Part shown: positions 11,351 through 20,047 of the stretch, in pieces
Layout: each line of letters begins with the position of its first letter
Numbering within the stretch: position 1 is the first letter of the stretch
Assembly: GCF_005870025.1 (NCBI RefSeq)
Contig: NZ_VATA01000018.1
Span: forward strand, 62,001 to 126,000
Length of the DNA: 64,000 nt
Source of the DNA: Poseidonocella sp. HB161398
GTDB taxonomy: Bacteria > Pseudomonadota > Alphaproteobacteria > Rhodobacterales > Rhodobacteraceae
Direction of reading: 5' to 3'
Notes under the pieces: model-generated
What the model was told of the DNA's origin: nothing
The model's input: only the letters and a program-made list of their open reading frames with translations
Databases searched by the model: none
Program-made: the position numbers and the translations under genes

Positions 11351-12106
11351 ATGACCATGGACATGCCAAGCTACCTGGAGAGCCCGCAGGGCCGCCGCCT
11401 GGCCTATCACCGCTCCGAGGGCGCGGGCCCCGGCGTGGTGTTCCTCGGCGGCTACATGTCCGACATGTCCGGCACCAAGGCCACCCATCTGGAGGCCTGG
11501 GCAAAGGCGCAGGGCCGCGCCTTCCTGCGCTTCGACTATTCCGGCCATGGCCAGTCCGAGGGCGCCTTCACCGAGGGCACGATCGGCAGATGGGCCGAGG
11601 ATGCCGCCGCCGTCATCGCCGCCGTGACCGAGGGCCCGCAGATCCTGGTCGGCTCCTCGATGGGCGGCTGGATCTCGCTGCTGCTGCTGCGCCGCCAGCT
11701 CGTCGACTGCGCCGGGCTCGTCACCATCGCCGCGGCGCCCGATTTCACCGAGGACGGCTTCTGGGAGAGCTTCTCCAATGCCGCCCGCGAGGAGCTGATG
11801 AGCCATGGCGTGCTGCATGTGCCCTCCGATTACGGCAGCCCCTATCCGGTCACCCGCGGCCTGATCGAGGACGGCCGCCGCAACCTGGTGCTGCGCGAGC
11901 AGCTCGCCCTGCCGATGCCGGTGCGCTTCCTGCAGGGCACCGCCGACCGCGAGGTCGAGGTCTCCCGCGCGACCATGCTGCTCTCCCATGCCCAGGGCGA
12001 CGACATCCGCCTGACCCTCGTCAAGGGCGCCGATCACAGCTTCTCCACTCCGGCCTGCCTCGCCCTCGTCGAGCAGGCGATCGGCGAGGTCCTGGGGCAT
12101 GCATGA
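11351..12106 (+). CDS. Alpha/beta hydrolase (serine hydrolase, ABHD10-like)
   Basis: A 251-residue cytosolic alpha/beta hydrolase. The oxyanion region is VVFLGGYMSDMSG, the FDYSGHG strand follows, and the nucleophile elbow is VGSSMGGW (Ser near residue 101). A late Asp (GTADREVEVS) and His (GADHSF) complete the triad. The pattern resembles bacterial relatives of ABHD10, which are thioesterases or esterases. AGGAGAG lies 3-9 nt before the ATG. The upstream terminator separates it from cox; its stop overlaps the start of the next hydrolase (ATGA). Confidence 0.87.
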   Translation: MTMDMPSYLESPQGRRLAYHRSEGAGPGVVFLGGYMSDMSGTKATHLEAWAKAQGRAFLRFDYSGHGQSEGAFTEGTIGRWAEDAAAVIAAVTEGPQILVGSSMGGWISLLLLRRQLVDCAGLVTIAAAPDFTEDGFWESFSNAAREELMSHGVLHVPSDYGSPYPVTRGLIEDGRRNLVLREQLALPMPVRFLQGTADREVEVSRATMLLSHAQGDDIRLTLVKGADHSFSTPACLALVEQAIGEVLGHA

Positions 12107-13086
12107 TCCGGCGGCTCGCGCTCCTTCTGGCGCTGGCCGCGCTGGTCCTGGCCGTCCATCAGCGTGAGGCGCTGCGGATGGCCTGGCGCGAACCGGTGGA
12201 GCTCGGCTGGAGCGATCCGCAGGTCCCCCCGGCCGCGGAGCTCGACGCCTGGCTCGCCGCGCGCGAGGCGGCCGTTCCCGCGCTGAGGCCCGACGCCGCC
12301 AAGCAGATCGTCTGGGCCGGCGAGCCGGGGGCGCGCACGCCCTTTTCGCTGGTCTATGTCCACGGCTTCTCCGCCGCCCCGCCCGAGCTGCGCCCGGTGC
12401 CTGATCTCGTCGCCGCGGGGCTCGGCGCCAACCTGCATTTCACCCGGCTCTCGGGCCATGGCCGCGACAGCGCCGCGATGGCCGGGCCGAAAGTGGCCGA
12501 CTGGGCGCATGACCTTGCCGAGGCGATCGCCATCGGCCGGGAGCTCGGCGACCGGGTGATCGTGATGGGCAGCTCGATGGGCGGCACGCTGGCGACGCTG
12601 GCCGCGCTCGATCCCGATTACGGCCGGGACGTGGCGGGGCTGGCGCTGGTCTCTCCGGCCTACCGGCTGCCGGGGCTCGGCGGCAAGGTCATCACCAAGC
12701 CCTTCGTCCGGCTCTGGGGCCCGCCGCTCTTCGGCGGCACGCGGACCTCGCAGCCGCGCAGCCCGCGCCATGCCGAGGCCTGGACGCTGACCTATCCGAC
12801 CGTCTCGGTGCTGCCGCTCGGCGCGCTGGTGCGCGAGATCGGCGGGGCCGACAAGGCGGAGGCGGTGATTCCCGCGATCTTCTTCTTCTCGGAGGCCGAC
12901 CAGGTCGTGGACCCCTCCGCGGTGCGGCAGGCCGCCGCGGACTGGGGCGCCGCGGCCGAGCTCGTGCCCCTCGTCATGGGGCCCGGAGACGATCCGGCCG
13001 CGCATGTGATCGCCGGCGACATTCTAAGCCCTGGCCAGTCCGAGTCCATGGCCGAGCGCGTGATTGCCTGGGCGAAGGGGCTCTGA
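12103..13086 (+). CDS. Membrane-anchored or exported alpha/beta hydrolase
   Basis: A 327-residue protein with an N-terminal hydrophobic segment (residues about 2-20, ALLLALAALVLAV) that is a signal peptide or anchor. Downstream are VYVHGFSA (oxyanion region), RLSGHGRDS and the nucleophile elbow VMGSSMGGT. Candidate acid and His residues are SEADQVVD and the late DDPAAHV. The ATG at 12103 overlaps the preceding TGA, so both hydrolases are coupled. They share the GSSMGG elbow but differ in location, suggesting related substrates handled on two sides of the membrane; that is inference. Confidence 0.85.
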   Translation: MIRRLALLLALAALVLAVHQREALRMAWREPVELGWSDPQVPPAAELDAWLAAREAAVPALRPDAAKQIVWAGEPGARTPFSLVYVHGFSAAPPELRPVPDLVAAGLGANLHFTRLSGHGRDSAAMAGPKVADWAHDLAEAIAIGRELGDRVIVMGSSMGGTLATLAALDPDYGRDVAGLALVSPAYRLPGLGGKVITKPFVRLWGPPLFGGTRTSQPRSPRHAEAWTLTYPTVSVLPLGALVREIGGADKAEAVIPAIFFFSEADQVVDPSAVRQAAADWGAAAELVPLVMGPGDDPAAHVIAGDILSPGQSESMAERVIAWAKGL

Positions 13087-13287
13087 CGCCCGTTTCCCGG
13101 GCAGTTTCCGCACCGCCGGAAAAATGCGCTGAGACCCGTCCCCAAATGATCGTCATGGAAATATCGCTTTACAGAATCCGGATCGTGACCCACCATATGT
13201 TGTAGTGAGACGGTCTAGAACCGCCGCTAGTATACAGGCACCCGCCCTCGGGCCCGCCCCGTGGGGCCCAGACCTACGAGGCCGAGC

Positions 13288-13791
13288 ATGTCCCTTAGCG
13301 AACACGATCTGCACACGTCCGAAATCGATCCGATCGATATCGTGGAATCTCTCGCGGAGCATCACGCCTGGGAATTCGACCGCATCGCGGAAGACCAGAT
13401 CGCCATGGCGGTGGAGGGCCAGTGGCGCACCTATGCCCTGACGCTCGCCTGGTGCGGCATGGACGAGACGCTGCGGCTCATCTGTTCCTTCGAACTCGAC
13501 CTGCCCGACGACAAGCGCGCGGCGCTCTTCGAGGCGCTCAACGCCGCCAATGACAAATGCTGGTCGGGCAACTTCACCTACTGGGAGGAGCAGAACCTTC
13601 TCGTCTACCGCTACGGGCTGATCCTGGCGGGCGAGCAGATCGCCTCGCCGGACCAGATCGGCACGATGATCGACGCGGCGGTCTGCGCCTGCGAGCGGTT
13701 CTACCCGGCCTTCCAGCTCGCCGTCTGGGGCGACACGCCGGTGAAAGAGGCGATGCATGTCGCCATTGCCGAGGCCTACGGACGCGCCTAG
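13288..13791 (+). CDS. YbjN domain-containing protein
   Basis: A 167-residue protein matching the YbjN fold (type III chaperone-like): EFDRIAEDQIAMAVEGQW, then a beta-rich core (LRLICSFELDLPDDKRAALFEALNAAN) and the WSGNFTYWEEQNLLVYRYGL segment. Members are small cytosolic proteins of uncertain function, some implicated in stress responses. The start at 13288 follows an ACGAGG site; the frame is open to 13261 but lacks one. proC starts 30 bp downstream, so they may be co-transcribed. The 201-bp region upstream is relatively AT-rich and probably holds the promoter. Confidence 0.85.
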   Translation: MSLSEHDLHTSEIDPIDIVESLAEHHAWEFDRIAEDQIAMAVEGQWRTYALTLAWCGMDETLRLICSFELDLPDDKRAALFEALNAANDKCWSGNFTYWEEQNLLVYRYGLILAGEQIASPDQIGTMIDAAVCACERFYPAFQLAVWGDTPVKEAMHVAIAEAYGRA

Positions 13792-13821
13792 GGTCCCCCC
13801 TGCACAGGCAGGGAGACACGC

Positions 13822-14637
13822 ATGTCTATGGAAAATGTGCGGCAGCGGGGCATTGTCCTGCTCGGCTGCGGCAAGATGGGATCCGCGATGCTTGCGGGAT
13901 GGCTCGATGGAGGGCTGCCCGCAAGCTCCGTCTGGGTGGTGGATCCCCGCCCTTCGGACTGGCTGAAGGGCATCGAGGGTCTGCACCTGAACGCGGACCT
14001 GCCGGAACGCCCGGCGCTGGTGCTGGTCGCCGTGAAGCCGCAGATGATCGGCGAGGCGATGCCGCAGATCACCGCGCTCGGCGGCGGGGACACGGTGTTC
14101 CTGTCGATCGCGGCCGGTGCGACCATCGCGAAATTCGAATCCCTGCTCGGTGCGGGCACCCCGGTCATCCGGGCGATGCCGAACACGCCCGCTGCCGTCG
14201 GCCGCGGCATCACCGCGCTGATCGGCAATGCCGTGGCGACCGCCGCGCAGCTTGACGAGGCCGAGGCGCTGCTCTCCGCGATCGGCCAGACCGTGCGGCT
14301 CGAGGACGAATCCCAGATGGATGCGGTCACCGCCGTCTCGGGCTCGGGCCCGGCCTATGTGTTCCACCTGATCGAGACGCTGGCCAGGGCCGGCGAGGCC
14401 GAGGGCCTGTCGCCCGCGCTCGCGATGCAGCTGGCCAAGGCGACGGTCGGCGGGGCAGGGCACCTGGCAGAGACCGCGGCGGAAGACCCGGCGCAGCTGA
14501 GGATCAATGTCACCTCGCCGAACGGCACGACCGCCGCGGCGCTCGAGGTGCTGATGGATGAAACCGGCGGTTTCCCGGCCCTTCTGGGCAAGGCGGTGAA
14601 GGCCGCTGCGGACCGCTCGCGCGAACTGGCAGGCTGA
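13822..14637 (+). CDS. proC: Pyrroline-5-carboxylate reductase
   Basis: A 271-residue enzyme catalysing the last step of proline synthesis, NAD(P)H reduction of 1-pyrroline-5-carboxylate. The N-terminal Rossmann loop is LLGCGKMGSAMLAGW and the VKPQ motif follows. The C-terminal dimer domain has the P5CR signature VTAVSGSGPAYVFHLIE and the conserved GAGHLAET and NVTSPNGTTAAAL. The length is typical. It lies 4 bp ahead of the tRNA-binding-domain gene, likely in an operon with YbjN upstream. Confidence 0.95.
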   Translation: MSMENVRQRGIVLLGCGKMGSAMLAGWLDGGLPASSVWVVDPRPSDWLKGIEGLHLNADLPERPALVLVAVKPQMIGEAMPQITALGGGDTVFLSIAAGATIAKFESLLGAGTPVIRAMPNTPAAVGRGITALIGNAVATAAQLDEAEALLSAIGQTVRLEDESQMDAVTAVSGSGPAYVFHLIETLARAGEAEGLSPALAMQLAKATVGGAGHLAETAAEDPAQLRINVTSPNGTTAAALEVLMDETGGFPALLGKAVKAAADRSRELAG

Positions 14638-14641
14638 GACG

Positions 14642-14977
14642 ATGGACGCGACTTTCGACGACTTCATGAAGATCGACATCCGCGTGGGCGTCATCGCCCG
14701 TGCAGAGCCCTTCCCCGAGGCGCGCAAGCCCGCCTACAAGCTCTGGGTCGATTTCGGCCCCGAGATCGGCGAGAAGCGCAGCTCGGCCCAGATCACCGTG
14801 CATTACACGCTCGAGGAGCTGGTCGGGAAGCGGGTGATGGGCGTGGTCAATTTCCCGCCCCGCCAGATCGGCAAGGTGAAATCCGAGGTGCTGGTGCTGG
14901 GCGTGCCGGACGATAACGGCGACGTTGTGCTGACGGTGCCCGACAAGGAGGTGCCGCTGGGAGGGAGACTGTTCTGA
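14642..14977 (+). CDS. tRNA-binding domain protein (CsaA-like)
   Basis: A 111-residue protein consisting of one OB-fold tRNA-binding domain, as in CsaA: FMKIDIRVGVIARAE at the start, the conserved SSAQITVHY strand, VVNFPPRQIGKVKSEVLVLG and a terminal VPLGGRLF-like strand. CsaA has been described as an export-related chaperone and tRNA-binding protein. It sits 4 bp after proC, and its TGA overlaps the ATG of the following dehydrogenase (14977). Confidence 0.88.
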   Translation: MDATFDDFMKIDIRVGVIARAEPFPEARKPAYKLWVDFGPEIGEKRSSAQITVHYTLEELVGKRVMGVVNFPPRQIGKVKSEVLVLGVPDDNGDVVLTVPDKEVPLGGRLF

Positions 14978-15939
14978 TGGCGAAGATCTACGTGACGCGG
15001 CCGCTTCCGGAGGCGGTCGAGGCGCGGCTGAAGGGGCTGGGGGACTGCACCTTCCGGCCCTCGACCGCGCCGCTCGACGGCGACGAGCTGCGCATGTCCC
15101 TGCGCGATTTCGACCTGGTGCTGCCGACGCTGCGCGACATGTACTCGGCCGGGGTCTTCGCCGACGTGGCGGCGCCGCGGGCGAAGCTGCTGGCGAATTT
15201 CGGCATGGGCTTCAACCATATCGACGTCGCCGCGGCGGCTGCGGCCGGGATCATGGTGACGAACACCCCCGGCGCGGTCACGGATGCCACTGCCGATATC
15301 GGCCTGATGCTGATGCTGATGAGCTGCCGCCGCGCCGCCGAGGGCGAACGCCTGGTGCGCGCGGGCGGCTGGGAGGGCTGGCACCCGGTGCAGATGCTGG
15401 GGCTGCACATGACCGGCAAGACGCTGGGCGTGATCGGCATGGGCCGGATCGGCAAGGCGGTGGCGCGGCGCGCGGCGCTCGGCTTCGGCATGAAGGTGGT
15501 CTTCTTCAACCGCTCGCCGGTGGCCGATCCGGGCGTCGAGGCGACGCAGCTCGGCTCTCTGGCCGAGGTGATGGCCGCCTGCGACGTGGCGATCGTCTGC
15601 GTGCCGGGCGGACCGGCGACGCGCCACCTGATCGACGCGGCCGCGCTCGGGGCCATGCAGCCCCATGCCCATCTGGTCAATATCGCCCGCGGCGACATCG
15701 TCGACGAGGCGGCCCTGGTCGCCGCGCTCGAGGCCGGGACGATCGGCGGGGCGGGGCTCGATGTCTACGAGAACGAGCCGGAGGTGCCCGAGGCGCTGCG
15801 GCGGCTGCCGAATGTCACGCTGCTGCCGCATCTGGGCACGGCGACGCTGGAAGTGCGCGAAGACATGGGGCACATGGCCGTCGACAACCTGGAGGCGGTG
15901 CTGAAGGGCGGGACGCCGCCGAACCTGGTCGCCGCCTGA
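14977..15939 (+). CDS. D-2-hydroxyacid dehydrogenase, glyoxylate reductase type
   Basis: A 320-residue NAD(P)-dependent dehydrogenase. Visible are the NAD-binding loop LGVIGMGRIGKAVARRA (near residue 149), the active-site Arg in VNIARGDIVDEAAL, the Glu in DVYENEPEVP and the His in LLPHLGTAT. It reduces glyoxylate, hydroxypyruvate or related 2-oxoacids in the cytosol. The start overlaps the upstream stop. Its last codons and stop lie within a 26-bp tandem duplication (15928-15979), so the 3' end is copied immediately downstream. Confidence 0.9.
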   Translation: MAKIYVTRPLPEAVEARLKGLGDCTFRPSTAPLDGDELRMSLRDFDLVLPTLRDMYSAGVFADVAAPRAKLLANFGMGFNHIDVAAAAAAGIMVTNTPGAVTDATADIGLMLMLMSCRRAAEGERLVRAGGWEGWHPVQMLGLHMTGKTLGVIGMGRIGKAVARRAALGFGMKVVFFNRSPVADPGVEATQLGSLAEVMAACDVAIVCVPGGPATRHLIDAAALGAMQPHAHLVNIARGDIVDEAALVAALEAGTIGGAGLDVYENEPEVPEALRRLPNVTLLPHLGTATLEVREDMGHMAVDNLEAVLKGGTPPNLVAA

Positions 15940-15979
15940 CGCGGCGCTGCGGTGTCGCCGCCTGACGCGGCGCTGCGGT
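15928..15979. repeat. Perfect 26-bp tandem duplication over a stop codon
   Basis: Two identical 26-bp units, 15928-15953 and 15954-15979. The first contains the final codons and TGA of the 2-hydroxyacid dehydrogenase; the second reproduces them in non-coding DNA. Each unit also has a gccgc...gcggc dyad that may favour slippage. The gene product is unaffected. Confidence 0.95.
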
Positions 15980-16110
15980 CCCGTGTACACCCGCATACGG
16001 GCCGCACTCGCCCCTGTCGATGCGTGATAACAGCGCGTCGACCTCAGTCTGTCTTTCCCGGCCCGGCGCAATCGCTAGGATCGCCTGCAACTGCCGGTTG
16101 GAAGGACCCG

Positions 16111-17394
16111 ATGACCAAGCTTGCCGACGATCCCCTGCGCGTGCCGCTCTCCAACGAGCTGCATGCCCGTCCCTTTCCGATCATCGCCGCGCCTGCCAGC
16201 GCGGTTCTGCTGGCCGTGCGCCATCCCGACGGGGCGGCGCGCGACCGCGGCCGCGACCGGGCCCATCTCGACCGGCTGCTGGCGCGGTTCTCGGTGCAGA
16301 ACAAGCCCGCCGCCGACGGCACCCATTTCTTCGGCCAGCTCGGCCGCTACTGGCTGAAATGGGAGAGCCACACCGAATTCGTCACCTACATGCTGATCGC
16401 CGAGGGCGTCTCGGAACGGCCCTTCGCCGAGGGGATGCTCGGCGTCTTCCCCGCCGACTGGCTGGAGGACATGCCGGGGCTGCGCGTCACCTCGGCGCTG
16501 ATCCGCGTCGAGGAGATGCCCGAGCCGCGGACCGAGATTTCGGACAAGCTCGACCGCTGGTTCCTGGGCGAGAGCCTGGCGGTCTCCTCGGTGCTCGACG
16601 GCGACGCGGTGGTGGCCAGCGATTTCCGTCTCGATGACAGCGACCATACCCGCATCGCCATCTTCATCGCGCCCAGCTGCGGCCCGCGGCGCACCGGCCG
16701 CGTGGTCCAGCGCATGGCCGAGATCGAGACCTATGCCAAGATGTCCCTGATGGGGCTGATGACGGCGCGCGATCTCGGCCACGAGCTGAACAAGATCGAG
16801 ACCGACATGACCCGGCTGACCGCGACCATGGCCGATGACGCGGCCTCGGCCGAAGAGACGCTGGGGCGGCTGCTGTCAGTCTCAGCGGCGCTCGAGGCGC
16901 TCTCGACCAAGACCTCCTTCCGCTTCGGCGCGACCGGCGCCTATGCCCAGATCGTCCGCCAGCGCATCGCCGTTCTGCGCGAGGAGCGCTTCATGGGCCG
17001 CCAGCTGATGGGCGAGTTCATGACCCGCCGCTGGGATCCGGCGATGCGCACCGTCGAAAGCGCCGAGCGGCGGCTGCAGCAGATGACCGAGCGGGGCGGG
17101 CGGGCCTCGAACCTGCTGCGGACCCGGGTCGATGTCGAGCGCTCGGCGCAGAACCAGAAGCTGCTGGAGAGCATGGACCGCCGCGCCGACATCCAGCTGC
17201 GGCTGCAGGAGACGGTCGAGGGGCTCTCGGTCGTCGCGATCAGCTACTACGCGGTCAGTCTCGGGCTCTACCTGCTTGGGCCGGTGGCGGAGGCGAAGCT
17301 GCTCAGCAAGGCCTGGCTCGCCACGCTGCTGACCCCGGCGGTCGTGGCCTGCGTCTGGCTGATGGTCCGCCATATCAAGCGCAAGATGCACTGA
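16111..17394 (+). CDS. DUF3422 family membrane protein
   Basis: A 427-residue protein of the DUF3422 family, recognisable from its N-terminal NELHARPF motif. The middle is long and helical with predicted coiled-coil character (about residues 210-370, for example VESAERRLQQMTERGGRASN). Two hydrophobic segments near the C-terminus (about 377-400 and 402-420) end in a basic KRKMH tail. This suggests a cytosolic domain anchored to the inner membrane, but no function is known. The start at 16111 is preferred over in-frame sequence further upstream because it restores the family N-terminus and follows a GGAAGGACC site. Confidence 0.9.
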   Translation: MTKLADDPLRVPLSNELHARPFPIIAAPASAVLLAVRHPDGAARDRGRDRAHLDRLLARFSVQNKPAADGTHFFGQLGRYWLKWESHTEFVTYMLIAEGVSERPFAEGMLGVFPADWLEDMPGLRVTSALIRVEEMPEPRTEISDKLDRWFLGESLAVSSVLDGDAVVASDFRLDDSDHTRIAIFIAPSCGPRRTGRVVQRMAEIETYAKMSLMGLMTARDLGHELNKIETDMTRLTATMADDAASAEETLGRLLSVSAALEALSTKTSFRFGATGAYAQIVRQRIAVLREERFMGRQLMGEFMTRRWDPAMRTVESAERRLQQMTERGGRASNLLRTRVDVERSAQNQKLLESMDRRADIQLRLQETVEGLSVVAISYYAVSLGLYLLGPVAEAKLLSKAWLATLLTPAVVACVWLMVRHIKRKMH

Positions 17395-17546
17395 GGCCTC
17401 CGCGGTCCGCCCCGGACGGCGGATCGCGCATTAACCACTGTCGCGCAAACAACTCGCCCGCCGGGGGCGAGGCCTGTAATCCCGTCTCCGTATTCCAGCC
17501 CCGGGGCCTTTGGGTCCGGCGGGCAGGCTGTTCCGGCGGGTGTGTC

Positions 17547-18167
17547 ATGTTGTGTCTCCGAATCTGGTTTGTGTGCGCGATCGGCGCCCTGGCGTCTGCC
17601 GGGCAGGCCATGGCCGCTACGCTCAGCGAACTGGATTTCGACGGGGGCTTCTCGGACAGCTTCTCCGCGCCGACGGCGATCGGCGTCGCCGGGATCTCAT
17701 CGATCACCGGATTCTGGACGGCGGAGGATGCCGGCGGCTACGACTACCTCGTCCTCACCGGGCTGGCCCCGGGGCTGCAGACATTCCATATCGACATCCG
17801 TCCGGTCGACGGCGCGCTGCAGCAGACCGACCATGCCTATAACGGCGGCGCCTATGTGAAATACTTGGACAGCCAATTCGCCTATGACTATGACGGAAGG
17901 GAAACGGTCGGCCAGATCGACATCCTCCATGGCGACGAGGTCCCGGTCCGCGTGGACGTGACCACGGAGGTCGCGCCGGGCGGATCGGTCTACCTGATGC
18001 TGCACGACACCAACGGCCTGCCGGGCTACCCGCTTTTCTACGAGATCTCGGGCCTGGAGGGGGCCGGGATCCCTGTCAGCGTGGTGCCCCTGCCGACAGC
18101 CGCGCCGCTGCTGCTGGGCGGTCTTGCCGTCCTGGGCGCCATCGCCTGCCGGCGAAGGCGGAGCTGA
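17547..18167 (+). CDS. Secreted VPLPA-CTERM sorting-domain protein
   Basis: A 206-residue exported protein. A signal peptide covers about residues 1-23 (cleavage after QAMA). The middle is beta-rich and acidic without a named domain. The C-terminus has the VPLPA-CTERM tripartite signal: VPLPT at residues 180-184, a hydrophobic helix (LLLGGLAVLGAIA) and a basic tail (CRRRRS). In proteobacteria such tails are processed by an exosortase (XrtD type for VPLPA), usually with extracellular polysaccharide. The substrate is seen here; the exosortase must be encoded elsewhere. Spacing to neighbours suggests it is transcribed alone. The cargo function is unknown. Confidence 0.85.
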   Translation: MLCLRIWFVCAIGALASAGQAMAATLSELDFDGGFSDSFSAPTAIGVAGISSITGFWTAEDAGGYDYLVLTGLAPGLQTFHIDIRPVDGALQQTDHAYNGGAYVKYLDSQFAYDYDGRETVGQIDILHGDEVPVRVDVTTEVAPGGSVYLMLHDTNGLPGYPLFYEISGLEGAGIPVSVVPLPTAAPLLLGGLAVLGAIACRRRRS

Positions 18168-18202
18168 GCCCGCTGGGCCCTGCGCAGGCATGGATTCTCC
18201 GG

Positions 18203-18228
18203 GGTTTCCGCCTATGATGGCGGAAACC
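18203..18228. repeat. Perfect 10-bp inverted repeat upstream of the M20 gene
   Basis: ggtttccgcc (18203-18212) and ggcggaaacc (18219-18228) are exact reverse complements around a 6-nt loop, ending 16 bp before the next ATG. No T-tract follows, so it is either a weak terminator for the VPLPA gene or an operator or 5'-UTR hairpin for the amidohydrolase. Confidence 0.8.
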
Positions 18229-18244
18229 TGGTCCCGGAGTACCC

Positions 18245-19408
18245 ATGCCGATCAAGAACCGTTTCGCAGAGCTGCTGCCCGAAATCACCGCCTGGCGCCG
18301 CGATCTGCATGAACATCCCGAAATCCTCTTCGAGACGCACCGCACTGCGGGCATCGTCGCGGAGAAGCTGCGGGCGTTCGGCTGCGACGAGGTTGTCGAG
18401 GGCATTGGCCGCACCGGGGTCGTGGGGCTGATCCGCGGCCAGGGGGCGGGGCCGGTGATCGGGCTGCGCGCCGACATGGACGCGCTGCCGATCCTCGAGG
18501 CGACCGGGCTCGATCATGCCTCGAAGACCGCCGGCGCGATGCATGCCTGCGGCCATGACGGCCATACCGCCATGCTGCTCGGCGCAGCGAAATACCTGGC
18601 CGAGACCCGCAATTTCGACGGCACCGTGGCGCTGATCTTCCAGCCCGCCGAAGAGGGCGGCGGCGGCGGCCGCGAGATGGTCGCCGACGGCATGATGGAA
18701 CGCTTCGCCATCGAGGAGGTCTACGGCATGCACAACTGGCCGGGCATCCCGCTGGGACAGTTCGCGATCCGCCCGGGCCCGTTCTTCGCCGCCACCGACC
18801 AGTTCCGCATCACGCTGGCCGGCAAGGGCGGGCATGCCGCCAAGCCGCACGAGACCTGCGACCCGACGGTGATGGGCGCGCAGCTGGTCCTGGCGCTGCA
18901 GACCGTGGTCAGCCGCAACTGCGACCCGGTGGAGCAGATGGTGGTCTCGGTCACCAGCTTCGAGACGGCGAGCACCGCCTATAACGTGATCCCGCCCTCG
19001 GTGACGCTGAAGGGCACGGTACGCACGCTGAAGGACGCGCCCCGCGATCTGGCCGAAGAGCGGATCCGCGAGATCGCCGCGGGCATCGCCGCGACCTTCG
19101 GCGGCACGGCCGGGATCGAGTACGAGCGCAACTACCCGGTGATGGTCAACACCGCCGAAGAGACCGATTTCGCCGCCGAGGTCGCGCGCAAGGTGGCGGG
19201 CGACTGCGCCGAGGCGCCGCTGATCATGGGCGGCGAGGATTTCGCCTATCTGCTGCAGGAGCGCCCGGGCGCCTATATCCTGGTGGGCAATGGCGACAGC
19301 GCGCCGGTGCATCACCCGGAATACGATTTCAACGACGAGGCCATCCCCGCGGGCTGCTCCTGGTGGGCCGGGATCGTCGAGGCCCGGCTCGGCCGCAGCC
19401 CGGGCTAA
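18245..19408 (+). CDS. M20 family amidohydrolase (hippurate hydrolase/aminoacylase type)
   Basis: A 387-residue metallo-amidohydrolase of the M20D branch. Motifs include LHEHPEILFETHRTAG at the start, RADMDALPI, MHACGHDGHTAMLLGAA with the metal-binding Cys/His, FQPAEEGGGGG with the catalytic Glu pair, and GMHNWPG. A dimerisation domain interrupts the catalytic fold around residues 180-290. Members remove N-acyl groups from amino acids (N-acetyl, hippurate). The gene stands alone between the VPLPA gene and a lipoprotein gene. Substrate specificity is not readable. Confidence 0.92.
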   Translation: MPIKNRFAELLPEITAWRRDLHEHPEILFETHRTAGIVAEKLRAFGCDEVVEGIGRTGVVGLIRGQGAGPVIGLRADMDALPILEATGLDHASKTAGAMHACGHDGHTAMLLGAAKYLAETRNFDGTVALIFQPAEEGGGGGREMVADGMMERFAIEEVYGMHNWPGIPLGQFAIRPGPFFAATDQFRITLAGKGGHAAKPHETCDPTVMGAQLVLALQTVVSRNCDPVEQMVVSVTSFETASTAYNVIPPSVTLKGTVRTLKDAPRDLAEERIREIAAGIAATFGGTAGIEYERNYPVMVNTAEETDFAAEVARKVAGDCAEAPLIMGGEDFAYLLQERPGAYILVGNGDSAPVHHPEYDFNDEAIPAGCSWWAGIVEARLGRSPG

Positions 19409-19489
19409 GTGCCGCAGACGGGCCGCCCCGCCTTGTCCTCCCTCCGCCGGGCTGGTCCCCTCGGGGGGCATGAGCACAAGGGGGGAGCC

Positions 19490-19936
19490 ATGTTGCAACA
19501 TCTGCCATCCGTCGCGGGTCTCGCGGCGCTTGCCGTCCTGTCCGGCTGCACCGGCAGCCCGCCGCCGGACATCACCCGGCAGGTGCCGGTCGATGCCAGC
19601 TTCCACGATCTCGGCCTCGACTGGGGGCGGACGGCTTCGGGCATCGACATCCGCCTGGGCTTCTTCGAGGGACCGGGCAGCGCGCTGGAGATCTGCGGCG
19701 CCTATGCGGTGCGCGGCAGCGATGCGAGGGAGCACACCCGCAGCGTCCTGCAGGCGATCGGCGTCGCGGTAGAGGGCAGGACGGTGCTGATGGACATCTC
19801 GTATTTCACCCGCGTCTCCTCGGCGGGGGCCCTGCCCGGGGCGGCGGCGAACTGCCGGGCGACCGGGACCGAAGTGCCGCCGCCGGATGCCGATATCGAG
19901 ATCCTCTTCGAAGGCAGGAACCGCTATAGCGGCTGA
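19490..19936 (+). CDS. Small predicted lipoprotein, unknown function
   Basis: A 148-residue protein with a lipoprotein signal peptide: hydrophobic residues 8-17 then lipobox LSGC with Cys20. The mature part is short and beta-rich (DLGLDWGRTASGIDIRLGFFE, DADIEILFEGRNRYSG) with two further Cys residues, which could form a disulfide. The start at 19490 follows a strong GGGGGGAG site. I do not recognise a family. It is convergent with moaA. Confidence 0.75.
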   Translation: MLQHLPSVAGLAALAVLSGCTGSPPPDITRQVPVDASFHDLGLDWGRTASGIDIRLGFFEGPGSALEICGAYAVRGSDAREHTRSVLQAIGVAVEGRTVLMDISYFTRVSSAGALPGAAANCRATGTEVPPPDADIEILFEGRNRYSG

Positions 19937-20047
19937 CGGCGCTCGTCCCGGGACCGGGCCTTCCGGCCATGGCGCGCGGGAAGGCGCCGCTATCCGCCTT
20001 GACCACGGCGCATCACGCGCAGGACGGGCGCGCGGGGTCCGGGCCGC

